In this document: one piece after another, positions 26,874 to 35,061 of the stretch
Layout of the letters: every line of letters begins with the position of its first letter
Numbering within the stretch: position 1 is the first letter of the stretch
Source of the DNA: Corallococcus carmarthensis
Lineage (GTDB): Bacteria > Myxococcota > Myxococcia > Myxococcales > Myxococcaceae
Assembly: GCF_003611695.1 (NCBI RefSeq)
Contig: NZ_RAWE01000071.1
Coordinates: 1 to 41,265 of the forward strand
Reading direction: 5' to 3'
Length of the DNA stretch: 41,265 nucleotides
Translations under genes and position numbers: made by a program
Notes under the pieces: generated by a model
The model's input: the letters and a program-made list of their open reading frames with translations, nothing else
Databases searched by the model: none
What the model was told of the DNA's origin: nothing

Positions 26874-28769
26874 GTGGCCCCCTTGAAGACGCTTCTGCTC
26901 GCTGAGAGCCACCCCCCGACACTCGAACACCTGACGGGCTTGCTCTCGCAGGCCGGGTACACCGTTCGGGCGGTGAATGACGCCGTGATGGCGTTGGAGC
27001 ACTTCTCGGCGGACAACCCGGACGTGGTGGTGCTGGGCGTGGACCTGCCGCGCGTGGAGGGGCAGCACGTCGTGCACCTCATCCGCGGGCACAGCCAGGG
27101 CGGGCGGGTGCCCATCGTGGCCATCGACAAGGGGCACCTGGGCCGGGCCAAGGGCGTGGGCTCGGTGTTGGACCTCAAGGTCAACGCGTACATCCCGGAT
27201 CCGCTCAAGCCCGGCGAACTGGTGCCCCGCCTGGAGGCGCTGGTGAAGGCCGCGCAGGCCGTCACGCCCACGGGCCTGACCGCCACGCTGTCGCGGCCCG
27301 CGGTGGCTGCGGGCGACCTGAAGGCCTTCCCGCTGCCGGCGCTCTTGCACTCGCTCTACCGGCTGCGCCGTGACGGCGTGCTGGTGGTGGCCCTCAAGGG
27401 CCTGTCGCGCCGGGTGTACTTCCTGCGCGGCGGTCCGGTGAACTTCGACTCCAACGCGAAGCCGGATGGGCTGCCGCGCTTCCTCCGCGAGCGGCAGGTC
27501 CTCACGGAGGCGCAGGAGCAGCCGGTGGTGGAGGCGCTCGCCTCCGGGTTGCGCATCGGCGCGGCGCTGGCGGACGTGGGCGTGGAGGCGGTGGGCGAGG
27601 ACCTCCTGTCGCTGCTGCGCGACTTCACGAAGGACCGGCTCGGGCGCGTGCTGGCCATGCGCGAGGGCCGGTACGCGTTCTACGCGGGCGACGAGTTCTC
27701 CTCCGAAGTGGCCTCCGTGGATCAGCCCGCGCTGGCGCCGCTGCTGGAGGCCGCGCGCCGGCGGATGCCCCTGCGAGTGGTGGCGGCAGGACTCAAGGCG
27801 CACCTGAACGAGTACCCGGTGCGCTCGGCGGACTTCGGGCGCGACCTCCAGGCGATGGCGCTGGACACGGAGGACCTGAAGCTGGCGATGCAGGTGAATG
27901 GCCGCATCGTGCTCAAGGACCTGCTGGCGCACGGGCGCGCGGAGCTGCGGGCGGCGTACACGCTGCTGTGGTTCCTCAAGCTGACGGGCGGGGTGACGTT
28001 CTCCTCGACGCCGGTGGCGACGGGGACGGACGTGCTGAGCGCGGCGGCGGCTCCGGACGTCATCGCGCCGCGCAAGCGCAAGAGCCTGCCTCCAGAGACG
28101 GTGGCGTCGCTGCGCGAGGAAGCGGTGCGGATCATCACGCGCAGCTACTTCGGCGGGCTGGGGTTGGACCTGGCTGCGGACAAGGAGGCGGTGGAGCGCG
28201 CGTACCACGAGACGGCGATGCGCTTTCATCCGGACACCTACGCGGAGTTCGACCTCTCCGACCTGCGTGACCTGTTGGAGCAGGTGCAGGAGAAGCTGTC
28301 GGCGGCGTACCGCGTGCTGAGCGTGGACGAGAAGCGCCGCGCCTACCTCCAGTACTTCTTCAGCCGGCAGGAGGTGGTGGGCCGGGCGACCGCCATCAAC
28401 GTGGACGCGGAGCTCGCGCTGCGCCGGGGCGAGTCCGCGATGAAGCGGGGCGACTACAAGGCGGCCATCCAGGGCTTCGAGGAAGCGGTGTCGCTCAACG
28501 GCAGCGAGCCCGAGTACTACTCGTACCTCGCCTGGGCGAAGTACCGGGGCTCGCCCGGGCCGCTGATGCAGCGGGCGCTCGCGGCGCGCAAGGTGCTCAA
28601 GCAGGCGCTGACGTTGGATCCGTACCTGGAGCGGGCGCAGGTCATCGCGGCCATCATCGAAATCGACCTGGACGACGCGCCGCTCGCACGCAAGAAGCTG
28701 GGGAAGGTGCTGGAGCTGAACCCGTATTCGGTGCTCGCGAGGGCGGCGTTGCAGAAGGTGGTGAAGTAG
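26874..28769 (+). CDS. Chimeric regulator: degenerate receiver, PATAN, J-domain and TPR
   Basis: 631 residues from GTG 26874; TTG 26883 (starting MKTLLLAES) is an alternative. Residues 1-125 have the receiver fold pattern, but the phosphoacceptor position in PDVVVLGVDLP is Gly55 instead of Asp, and the conserved Lys in the terminal loop is replaced (YIPDPLKPGEL). It is therefore probably a pseudo-receiver. Residues ~145-280 are PATAN/DUF4388-like (GDLKAFPLPALLHSLYRL, GRYAFYAGDEF), 285-380 a related helical region, 420-505 a J-domain with an intact HPD at 452-454 and RAYLQYFFSR, and 510-631 TPR repeats. The J-domain implies contact with an Hsp70 (DnaK). The pathway it controls is unknown. It is followed after 2 bases by msbA. 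Confidence 0.88.
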   Translation: MAPLKTLLLAESHPPTLEHLTGLLSQAGYTVRAVNDAVMALEHFSADNPDVVVLGVDLPRVEGQHVVHLIRGHSQGGRVPIVAIDKGHLGRAKGVGSVLDLKVNAYIPDPLKPGELVPRLEALVKAAQAVTPTGLTATLSRPAVAAGDLKAFPLPALLHSLYRLRRDGVLVVALKGLSRRVYFLRGGPVNFDSNAKPDGLPRFLRERQVLTEAQEQPVVEALASGLRIGAALADVGVEAVGEDLLSLLRDFTKDRLGRVLAMREGRYAFYAGDEFSSEVASVDQPALAPLLEAARRRMPLRVVAAGLKAHLNEYPVRSADFGRDLQAMALDTEDLKLAMQVNGRIVLKDLLAHGRAELRAAYTLLWFLKLTGGVTFSSTPVATGTDVLSAAAAPDVIAPRKRKSLPPETVASLREEAVRIITRSYFGGLGLDLAADKEAVERAYHETAMRFHPDTYAEFDLSDLRDLLEQVQEKLSAAYRVLSVDEKRRAYLQYFFSRQEVVGRATAINVDAELALRRGESAMKRGDYKAAIQGFEEAVSLNGSEPEYYSYLAWAKYRGSPGPLMQRALAARKVLKQALTLDPYLERAQVIAAIIEIDLDDAPLARKKLGKVLELNPYSVLARAALQKVVK

Positions 28770-28771
28770 TC

Positions 28772-30556
28772 ATGCATCGCGCGCTCTGGCGGCTGCTCCG
28801 CTACGCGAAGCCGCACGCGGGAATCCTCGTCCTGGCCTTCGTGTGCATGGCGGTGTTGGGGCTCGCCACGGGTGCGTACGCGTACCTGCTGGGGCCGGCG
28901 CTGCGCTTCCTCTTGTCGGGAGGCGAAGAGGGCTTCGCGAGCGCGCACCGGGTGCCGTGGCTGGCGGACCTGCCGCGCGAGGCGGCGCTCTGGGGCTTCC
29001 CGGTGTTGGTGCTGTGCGTGGGCGCGGTGAAGGGCGTGGGATACCTGGGCCAGTTCTACTTCATGGGCCTGTTCGCGCAGCGCGTGGTGAAGGACCTGCG
29101 GCGCGACCTGTTCCTGCGGCTCACGGCGCTGTCGCCATCGCAGCTGTCGAAGGAGCGGACGGGAGACCTGCTCAGCCGCTTCTCCTCGGACGTGATGGCG
29201 GTGGAGCTGGCCGCCATGTACACGGTGGGCTCGTACCTGCGAGACACCATCCAGGTGCTGGTGCTCGCGGGCGTGGCGCTGGCGATGAGCCCGATGCTCG
29301 GAGGGCTGATGCTGGCGGTGATTCCGCTGGCGGCGCTGCCCGCCTCGAAGCTCACGCGCAAGGTGCTGAAGGGAACGCGCGAAGGGCAGGCCCACCTGGG
29401 GCAGCTCGCGGGCCAGCTGCACGAAGGGCTGGGAGGCCTGCGCACCATCCAGGCCTTCAACGGTCAGCAGGCGGAGCTGGCGCGCTTCGAGTCCTACGCG
29501 AAGGCCCACGAGGAAGCGGTGGTGGGCGCGGCCTGGGCGCGCGGAGGCGTGCCGGGGTTGATGGAGGTGCTCGCGGCGGCGGCGCTCGCGGGAGCGCTGG
29601 GGTACGCGGCGGCGACGCGGGCGATGGAGCCAGAGGCGCTCCTGTCGCTGCTCACGGCGGTCATCCTCGTGTACCAGCCGGTGAAGGACCTGGGCCGGGT
29701 GACGCAGTTCGCGGTGCAGGCCGGAGCGGCGGGAGAGCGCCTCTTCGCGCTGCTCGACCTGAAGCATCCAGTGGAGGACGCCTCCAACGCCGTGCCCGCG
29801 CCAGCGATGCGCGAGTCGCTGCGGATGCAGGACGTGCGCTTCTTCTACGGCGAGCGCCGTGCACTGGACGGGCTGACGCTGGACCTGAAGGTGGAGCAGG
29901 TGGCGGCGCTGGTGGGAGGCAGTGGAGGCGGCAAGAGCACCGTGACGTCGCTGCTGCTGCGCTTCGAGCGTCCACAGCAGGGACGCATCCTCCTGGATGG
30001 AGTGGACGCGGACACGTACACGGCGGCGAGCGTCCGCAGTCAGTTCGCGCTGGTGACGCAGGAGCCACTGCTCTTCCACGGCTCGGTGCTGGAGAACCTG
30101 CGGCACGCCAGGCCGGAAGCGACGCGGGAGGAAGTGGAAGCCGCGGCGAAGGTGGCGAACGCGGACAGCTTCATCCAGGGCCTGCCGCAGGGCTACGACA
30201 CGCGCATCGGCGAGCGGGGCGTCATCCTGAGCGGAGGCCAGCGTCAGCGCCTGTGCATCGCGAGGGCCGTGTTGTCGAAGGCCCCGGTGCTGGTGCTGGA
30301 CGAAGCGACGAGCAGCCTGGATCCGGAGAACGAGCGGGAGGTTCAGGCCGCGCTGGCGAAGGTGCTCCCCGGAAGGACGGCGCTGGTCATCGCCCACCGG
30401 CTGTCGACGGTGACGAACGCGGATGTCATCCACGTCGTGGAGGCAGGCCGCATCGTGGAGAGCGGAAGCCACGCGGAACTGCTGCAGAAGGAAGGCCGCT
30501 ACGCCGCCATGTGGCGCCTGCAGACGTCAGGTCCCATCGAGCGGGGAGCGGCGTGA
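28772..30556 (+). CDS. msbA: MsbA-type lipid A/lipid exporter, ABC half-transporter
   Basis: 594 residues. Residues ~1-320 form a six-helix exporter membrane domain (LALAFVCMAVLG-like TM1, coupling-helix area LSPSQLSKERTGDLLSRFSSD). The ATPase domain has Walker A GGSGGGKST (about 380-388), Q-loop LVTQEPLLFHGSVLENL, signature ILSGGQRQRLCIARA, Walker B VLVLDEATSSLD, and the IAHRLSTV switch. MsbA flips core-lipid A across the inner membrane. Assignment to lipid A rather than another exporter rests on the setting: waaA, glycosyltransferases and lpxK follow on the same strand. The stop overlaps the next start (GTGA). Confidence 0.88.
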   Translation: MHRALWRLLRYAKPHAGILVLAFVCMAVLGLATGAYAYLLGPALRFLLSGGEEGFASAHRVPWLADLPREAALWGFPVLVLCVGAVKGVGYLGQFYFMGLFAQRVVKDLRRDLFLRLTALSPSQLSKERTGDLLSRFSSDVMAVELAAMYTVGSYLRDTIQVLVLAGVALAMSPMLGGLMLAVIPLAALPASKLTRKVLKGTREGQAHLGQLAGQLHEGLGGLRTIQAFNGQQAELARFESYAKAHEEAVVGAAWARGGVPGLMEVLAAAALAGALGYAAATRAMEPEALLSLLTAVILVYQPVKDLGRVTQFAVQAGAAGERLFALLDLKHPVEDASNAVPAPAMRESLRMQDVRFFYGERRALDGLTLDLKVEQVAALVGGSGGGKSTVTSLLLRFERPQQGRILLDGVDADTYTAASVRSQFALVTQEPLLFHGSVLENLRHARPEATREEVEAAAKVANADSFIQGLPQGYDTRIGERGVILSGGQRQRLCIARAVLSKAPVLVLDEATSSLDPENEREVQAALAKVLPGRTALVIAHRLSTVTNADVIHVVEAGRIVESGSHAELLQKEGRYAAMWRLQTSGPIERGAA

Positions 30557-31728
30557 GCAAGGCCGGTACGGCGAGGCGGCCCCTCTCCCTGGCCATCCGC
30601 GCCGTGTTCGGTGTGTTGTTCCTGCTGATGGGTGTCGCGGGCTTCTTCGCCTTCGCGGCGGGCTTCGCGGACTACCCCGTCGTAGCGCCCGTGCCGAACG
30701 CGAAGCCGTGGATCCGGGGCGCGTACCATGTGCACACCACGCGCTCGGACGGGAACGGGACGCCCGCGAAGGTCGCCCAGGCGGCGAAGGCCGCGGGGCT
30801 GGACTTCGTGGTGCTCACGGACCACAACGACTTCAATCCGCCCGCCGCGACCTGGGTGGACGGCGTGTTGCTCGTCCCCGGAGTGGAGCTCTCCACCAGC
30901 GCGGGCCATCTGGCCGCGTTTGGCATGCAGCGGCCCATTGAAGGGGTGAAGCCCTGGGGTCCGCCGGAGCAGGCCGTGGCCGCGGTCGAAGCCGCCGGAG
31001 GCACGGCGGTCCTCGCGCATCCCGTCCAGACGAAGAACCCCTGGAAGGACGAAGCGACCGCGCATCAGGTCCCGGGCTTCGAGCTGTATTCGGCGGATAC
31101 CTTCTTCCGGCAGGCGCTGAGAAGCCCGGTGAGCCGGCTCCTGCCCGCGGTGGGAGCCTCGATGGTGAACCCGGTGCACGGCGTGATGCTGCTCGCGGTT
31201 CCGGAGCCGGCCCCCACGGAGCGCTTCCTGGCGCTGGCGAAGGAGCGCAAGCGGATCGCCCTGTGTGGCAACGACGCGCACGGCGTGCCCGCGTACGAGG
31301 ACATCTTCAGCGCGCTCGACATGGAACTGCCGCCGGACGTGCTGCCAGACCCCCTGTCCCAGAACGCGCGCGAAGCCGCGAATCAGGTCACGCGGGCCCT
31401 GGCGAGCGGCCAGGCACTCTGCGTCTTCCGCGCGCTCGGAGGCCCTGAAGGCTTCGCCCTGGAAGGCTTCGACGCGAACACGCGGGAAGCCCCCGCGGGA
31501 ACGGTGCTGACGGTCCACCTCCCGGAACACACACAGGGGACCGTCGAGGTCCGGGTGTGGGGAGATGGCCGCCTGCAACCCGACGGACAGCACGTGGAGC
31601 TGACCGGCCCGGGAGTGGTCCAGGTGGAGGTCTGGGCCCACGCGCCCGGACGTTTCTTCGGCCACGAGTGGCGGCCCTGGCTGGTCCCCAGTCCGGTGCG
31701 AGTGGTGCCGCGCCCGCCGGGCATCTGA
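30553..31728 (+). CDS. PHP-domain metallohydrolase with an N-terminal membrane anchor
   Basis: 391 residues from GTG 30553, which overlaps the msbA stop. A single hydrophobic segment lies at about 14-38. The PHP domain follows, with ligands in AYHVHTTRSDG (His59, His61), LTDHNDF (Asp90, His91), VELS (Glu112), GHLAAFG, LAHPVQ (His156) and CGNDAHG. This is the CehA/McbA-like branch of PHP metallohydrolases. The last ~100 residues form a beta-rich tail, without a recognised family. PHP enzymes hydrolyse phosphoesters or similar bonds; the anchor suggests the active site is periplasmic. Sited between msbA and waaA, it could act on a lipid or LPS phosphate, which is speculation from context. Confidence 0.87.
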   Translation: MSKAGTARRPLSLAIRAVFGVLFLLMGVAGFFAFAAGFADYPVVAPVPNAKPWIRGAYHVHTTRSDGNGTPAKVAQAAKAAGLDFVVLTDHNDFNPPAATWVDGVLLVPGVELSTSAGHLAAFGMQRPIEGVKPWGPPEQAVAAVEAAGGTAVLAHPVQTKNPWKDEATAHQVPGFELYSADTFFRQALRSPVSRLLPAVGASMVNPVHGVMLLAVPEPAPTERFLALAKERKRIALCGNDAHGVPAYEDIFSALDMELPPDVLPDPLSQNAREAANQVTRALASGQALCVFRALGGPEGFALEGFDANTREAPAGTVLTVHLPEHTQGTVEVRVWGDGRLQPDGQHVELTGPGVVQVEVWAHAPGRFFGHEWRPWLVPSPVRVVPRPPGI

Positions 31729-31748
31729 TAGAGCGCGGGACGTCGCCC

Positions 31749-33032
31749 ATGCGCCTGCTCTACATCGTCGCCACCTACCTCCTCTTCGCGCTGCTGTTCC
31801 CGGTGCTCTGCGTGTACCGGAAGACGCGTCACGGGCTGAAGCAGCGGTTGGGCTTCTACGGGCCGGGAGACCTGCCGAAGGGAGACGGCCCGCTGCTGTG
31901 GTTGCACGGAGCCAGCGCCGGAGACCTGCTGGCCCTGGCGCCTATGTTCGGCCCCCTGCGCCAGCGCTTCCCGGGCTGCCGAATCGTGCTCTCGACGATG
32001 ACGGACAGCGGCCACGCGATGGCAAGGGACCGGCTGGCGAAGCAGATCGACGGAGTCGTCTACGCGCCCTACGACCTCTGGGGCGCGACGCGAAGGGCGG
32101 TGCGAGCCCTCCAACCCGACCTCCTGGTCCTCGAGTACACGGAGGTCTGGCCCAACCTCATCCGCGCCGCGAAGCAGTCCGGAGCGAGCGTGGTGATGAC
32201 CAATGGCCGTTTCTCCCCAGCGAACGTGGGGAAGTACCGGACGCTCTTTGGCCTCATCGAAAACCCGCTGAAGGACATGGACCTGCTGCTGATGCGGCAG
32301 GACGAGGAATCCGAAAGGGCACGTGCCCTGGGCGCCCCCACCGAGCGCGTCATCACCACCGGAAACACCAAGTTCGACGCCCTGGCCGCGGGTCCCGCCC
32401 CCGAGGACGAAGCCCTGCGAACCGCGCTCGGGCTGTCTCCGGCGGATCCGGTCTGGCTCGCGGGAAGCACGCACGAGGGTGAGGAGGAAATCCTGTTGCA
32501 GGTGTATCAGCGTCTACGGGAGCGCTGGCCCACGTTGAGCATGGTCATCGCGCCGCGCTACCTGAACCGGGCTGAACGGATCCTGACCCTCGCGAAGGAG
32601 CGGAACCTGACCGTGGGCCTGCGCTCGCAGGGCAACCCGGAGCGTGCGCCGGTGGTGGTGATGGACTCGATGGGCGAACTGTCGCGTGCCTACCGCCTGG
32701 CGACGGTGGTGTTCGTGGGAGGCTCGTTCACGAAGCGCGGCGGCCAGAACATCCTGGAGCCGGCGGGGCAGGGCAGGCCAGTGCTGTTCGGCCCGCACAT
32801 GGACAACTTCCGCGACAGCGTCGCGGTGCTGCAAGGCAACGGAGGCCTTCAAGTGGCGGATGGAGAAGCCCTGCACGCCGCGCTGGAGGATCTCCTCGCC
32901 CATCCCGAGCACCGGCAGCGCCTGGGAGCCCAGGCCGAAGCCACGGTGCGCCGCATCTCCGGAGCCAGTGAGCGCAACGCGGAGGCCATGGCCGCATTGC
33001 CGCGCCGGCAGGCAAGGACCGCTCCCCGATGA
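31749..33032 (+). CDS. waaA: Kdo transferase (WaaA/KdtA family, GT30)
   Basis: 427 residues from ATG 31749. An N-terminal hydrophobic anchor (YIVATYLLFALLFPVLCVY) is followed by the GT30 domains: LLWLHGASAGDLLALAP, VLSTMTDSGHAMAR, VLEYTEVWPNLIRAA, TGNTKFDALAAG, STHEGEEEILL and FVGGSFTKRGGQNILEPA. WaaA transfers Kdo residues from CMP-Kdo to lipid IVA at the inner membrane. In E. coli the corresponding catalytic Glu is in SVSVGE; here the residue is Asp59 (GASAGD), a conservative but unusual change. The following gene starts in its stop codon. Confidence 0.92.
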   Translation: MRLLYIVATYLLFALLFPVLCVYRKTRHGLKQRLGFYGPGDLPKGDGPLLWLHGASAGDLLALAPMFGPLRQRFPGCRIVLSTMTDSGHAMARDRLAKQIDGVVYAPYDLWGATRRAVRALQPDLLVLEYTEVWPNLIRAAKQSGASVVMTNGRFSPANVGKYRTLFGLIENPLKDMDLLLMRQDEESERARALGAPTERVITTGNTKFDALAAGPAPEDEALRTALGLSPADPVWLAGSTHEGEEEILLQVYQRLRERWPTLSMVIAPRYLNRAERILTLAKERNLTVGLRSQGNPERAPVVVMDSMGELSRAYRLATVVFVGGSFTKRGGQNILEPAGQGRPVLFGPHMDNFRDSVAVLQGNGGLQVADGEALHAALEDLLAHPEHRQRLGAQAEATVRRISGASERNAEAMAALPRRQARTAPR

Positions 33033-34030
33033 CGCTCATCGTCCATCCGCACTTCCACAAGCGCTACACGGGAGTCACCCGCCACGTGGAGTCCGTGGTG
33101 CCAGCGCTGGCCCGGGGCGACGAAACGCGGGTCATCGGCTCCGGCCTGACGGAAGCCCTGCCGCGCATCACCTGGGGAGAGCTGATCCGCCGCTCGCACC
33201 GCGAGCCCATCGTCTGGCACGCGCACCGGAACAACGAGCTGCTGGCGGGAATGCTGTTGAAGGCATTGGGAGGAAGGGTCCAGCTCGTCTTCACGAGGCA
33301 CACGTCGGTGGCCCCCACGCGCTTCACGCGCTGGATCGCCAGGGGCGCGGACGCGCTGGTGTCGCTCACGAAGCAGATCTCGGACGTCATCGCGCTCCCG
33401 TCCACGGTGATTGCGCACGGCATCGACCTCACGCGCTTCCGTCCGCCGGAAGACCGCGACGCGGCCTGGGCCCGGCTCAAGCAGGGCGGCCGTTACGGCA
33501 TCGGCGTCATCGGGCGAATCCGCAAGGAGAAGGGGCAGGGCGACTTCATCGAAGCGCTGAGGCCCCTGTTGCCGGCGCGGCCGGACTGGCAGGCGGTCCT
33601 GGTGGGGCTCGCGAAGGGGCCAGACCTGGCGTGGGTGAACGGGCTGCGTGAGGGCATCGAGGACCGGGTCATGCTCGCGGGAGAGCAGTCCACCATCGAG
33701 CCCTGGTACCAGGGCCTTAGCATCCTGGTGCATCCCTCCTACGCGGAGGGCTACTCGCTGGTGCACGTGGAGGCGATGGCGTCCGGCTGCTGCGTGGTCG
33801 CCTCGAAGCTGCCGTACCTGGACACGCTCATCGAGCACGGCCGCACGGGCTTCTTCTTCGAGCCCGGAGACGTGAAGGGCCTGCGCGGCCTGTTGGACGA
33901 ACTGACCCGGGAACCGGAGCGGGCCCATCAGGTCGGCCGCAACGCGGAAGAGGAAGCGCGTCGCCGTTGCGGCGTCGAGCACGAAGCCCGGGCGCTCCGT
34001 GACCTCTACCAATCGCTGGTGAAGCGCTGA
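33029..34030 (+). CDS. GT4-family glycosyltransferase, probable LPS core
   Basis: 333 residues. ATG 33029 overlaps the waaA stop (ATGA). Two Rossmann-like halves; the C-terminal half has the GVIGRIRKEKGQGDFIEAL start and the GT4 EX7E motif in YAEGYSLVHVEAMASGCCVV. An N-terminal HAHRNNELLAGMLLKALG region and TRHTSVAPTRFTRW fit a WaaG-like or related core sugar transferase. The donor and acceptor cannot be read from sequence. Position between waaA and lpxK indicates a role in LPS core assembly. The next gene overlaps it by one base (TGATG). Confidence 0.88.
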   Translation: MTLIVHPHFHKRYTGVTRHVESVVPALARGDETRVIGSGLTEALPRITWGELIRRSHREPIVWHAHRNNELLAGMLLKALGGRVQLVFTRHTSVAPTRFTRWIARGADALVSLTKQISDVIALPSTVIAHGIDLTRFRPPEDRDAAWARLKQGGRYGIGVIGRIRKEKGQGDFIEALRPLLPARPDWQAVLVGLAKGPDLAWVNGLREGIEDRVMLAGEQSTIEPWYQGLSILVHPSYAEGYSLVHVEAMASGCCVVASKLPYLDTLIEHGRTGFFFEPGDVKGLRGLLDELTREPERAHQVGRNAEEEARRRCGVEHEARALRDLYQSLVKR

Positions 34031-35061
34031 TGCGCATCCTGCACCTGCTCGCGAGCCCCTTCTGGAGCGGCCCGGCGGAGAACGTCGCGCTGCTGGCCCA
34101 GGCACAGCGGGCCCTGGGCCACGACGTCACGGTGGCGGTGGACCGCAAGCGCCGGGACATCGCCGCCGAGGAACCCGCCGTCCCGCGTTTCCAGCAACTG
34201 GGCCTCCTGGATGAGGGAGGCCTGACGTTGTCCGTGAAGTCTCCACCGTGGGAGATCTGGAGTGACCTGCGAGCCCTCCGCCGCAGGAAGGTGGACGTGG
34301 TCCACGCCCACTTCACCCATGATCATCTCGTGGCCCGCTGGGGAACGCCGAAGGGCGCCGTGAGGATCCGCTCCATCCACGCGCCGCGCTCACTGCGTTC
34401 CTCCCTGCCCGAAGCCGGCGCCTACACGGTGCCCGCGAGCCACCTGGTGAAGCAGCTCGAAGGCCGGCATCGCCCCGTCCAGGTCCTGCCAGCGCTGGTG
34501 GACCCGATGTTCCAACCATCCTCGGATCGCAAGGCTCTCCGCCGGCCCCTGGGCCTGGAGGACACGCACCTGGTGGGAATGATCTCCACGTTCCAGCAGA
34601 GCCGCCGTCACGCGCTGGGAGTCGAAGCCTTCGCCGCATTCCATCAGCAACGCCCTGAAGCCCGCCTCGTGCTGGTGGGCGATGGGGCCCTGCTCGAAGC
34701 AACCCGGGTGCAGGTGAAGGAGCGAGGCCTCACCGAGCAGGTGACGTTCGCGGGCTACCAACAGGGCGCGGACTTCGCTAGGTGGCTGCAGGCCCTGGAC
34801 GAGGTCTGGATCCTCGGTCTGGGAAATGACTGGAGCGCGAGGGCCGCGGCGCAGGCCAGAGCTTGTGGCGTCCGAGTGGTCGCGGTGAACGAGGGAGCAC
34901 TCCCGGAGCTGGCGGACGCGAGGGTGGAGACGCCCACGGTGGAAGCCGTCGTCACCGCCGCCCTGTCCGGAGCAAAAGCCGGGACCCGGCATCCGACGAA
35001 CGAGCACATCGCCAGGGACATCATGACCCTCTACCAGCAGGCGGCGGAGCCCCGGAGATGA
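34030..35061 (+). CDS. GT4-like glycosyltransferase with degenerate EX7E motif
   Basis: 343 residues. ATG 34030 overlaps the preceding TGA by one base. The N-terminal half carries LHLLASPFWSGPAENVALLA, VVHAHFTHDHLVARW and RSIHAPRSLRSSLPE; the C-terminal half has GMISTFQQSRRHALGVEAF and LVLVGDGALLEATRVQV. The usual GT4 acidic pair is replaced by GNDWSARAAAQARACG, so the EX7E positions are Asp and Gln. It may be a variant glycosyltransferase with altered nucleotide-sugar contacts, or an inactive partner. LPS assembly is inferred from the neighbours. Its stop overlaps lpxK. Confidence 0.82.
   Translation: MRILHLLASPFWSGPAENVALLAQAQRALGHDVTVAVDRKRRDIAAEEPAVPRFQQLGLLDEGGLTLSVKSPPWEIWSDLRALRRRKVDVVHAHFTHDHLVARWGTPKGAVRIRSIHAPRSLRSSLPEAGAYTVPASHLVKQLEGRHRPVQVLPALVDPMFQPSSDRKALRRPLGLEDTHLVGMISTFQQSRRHALGVEAFAAFHQQRPEARLVLVGDGALLEATRVQVKERGLTEQVTFAGYQQGADFARWLQALDEVWILGLGNDWSARAAAQARACGVRVVAVNEGALPELADARVETPTVEAVVTAALSGAKAGTRHPTNEHIARDIMTLYQQAAEPRR

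Noticed and set aside
26820-28229. N-terminal extension of the lpxB open frame
   Set aside because: The extra ~470 residues are antisense to the PATAN/J gene and low-complexity; LpxB begins at MTQPPSPRILVV.
28843-30552. Long plus-frame extension of the PHP gene through msbA
   Set aside because: That frame is a shadow of msbA; the PHP protein starts with the overlapping GTG at 30553.
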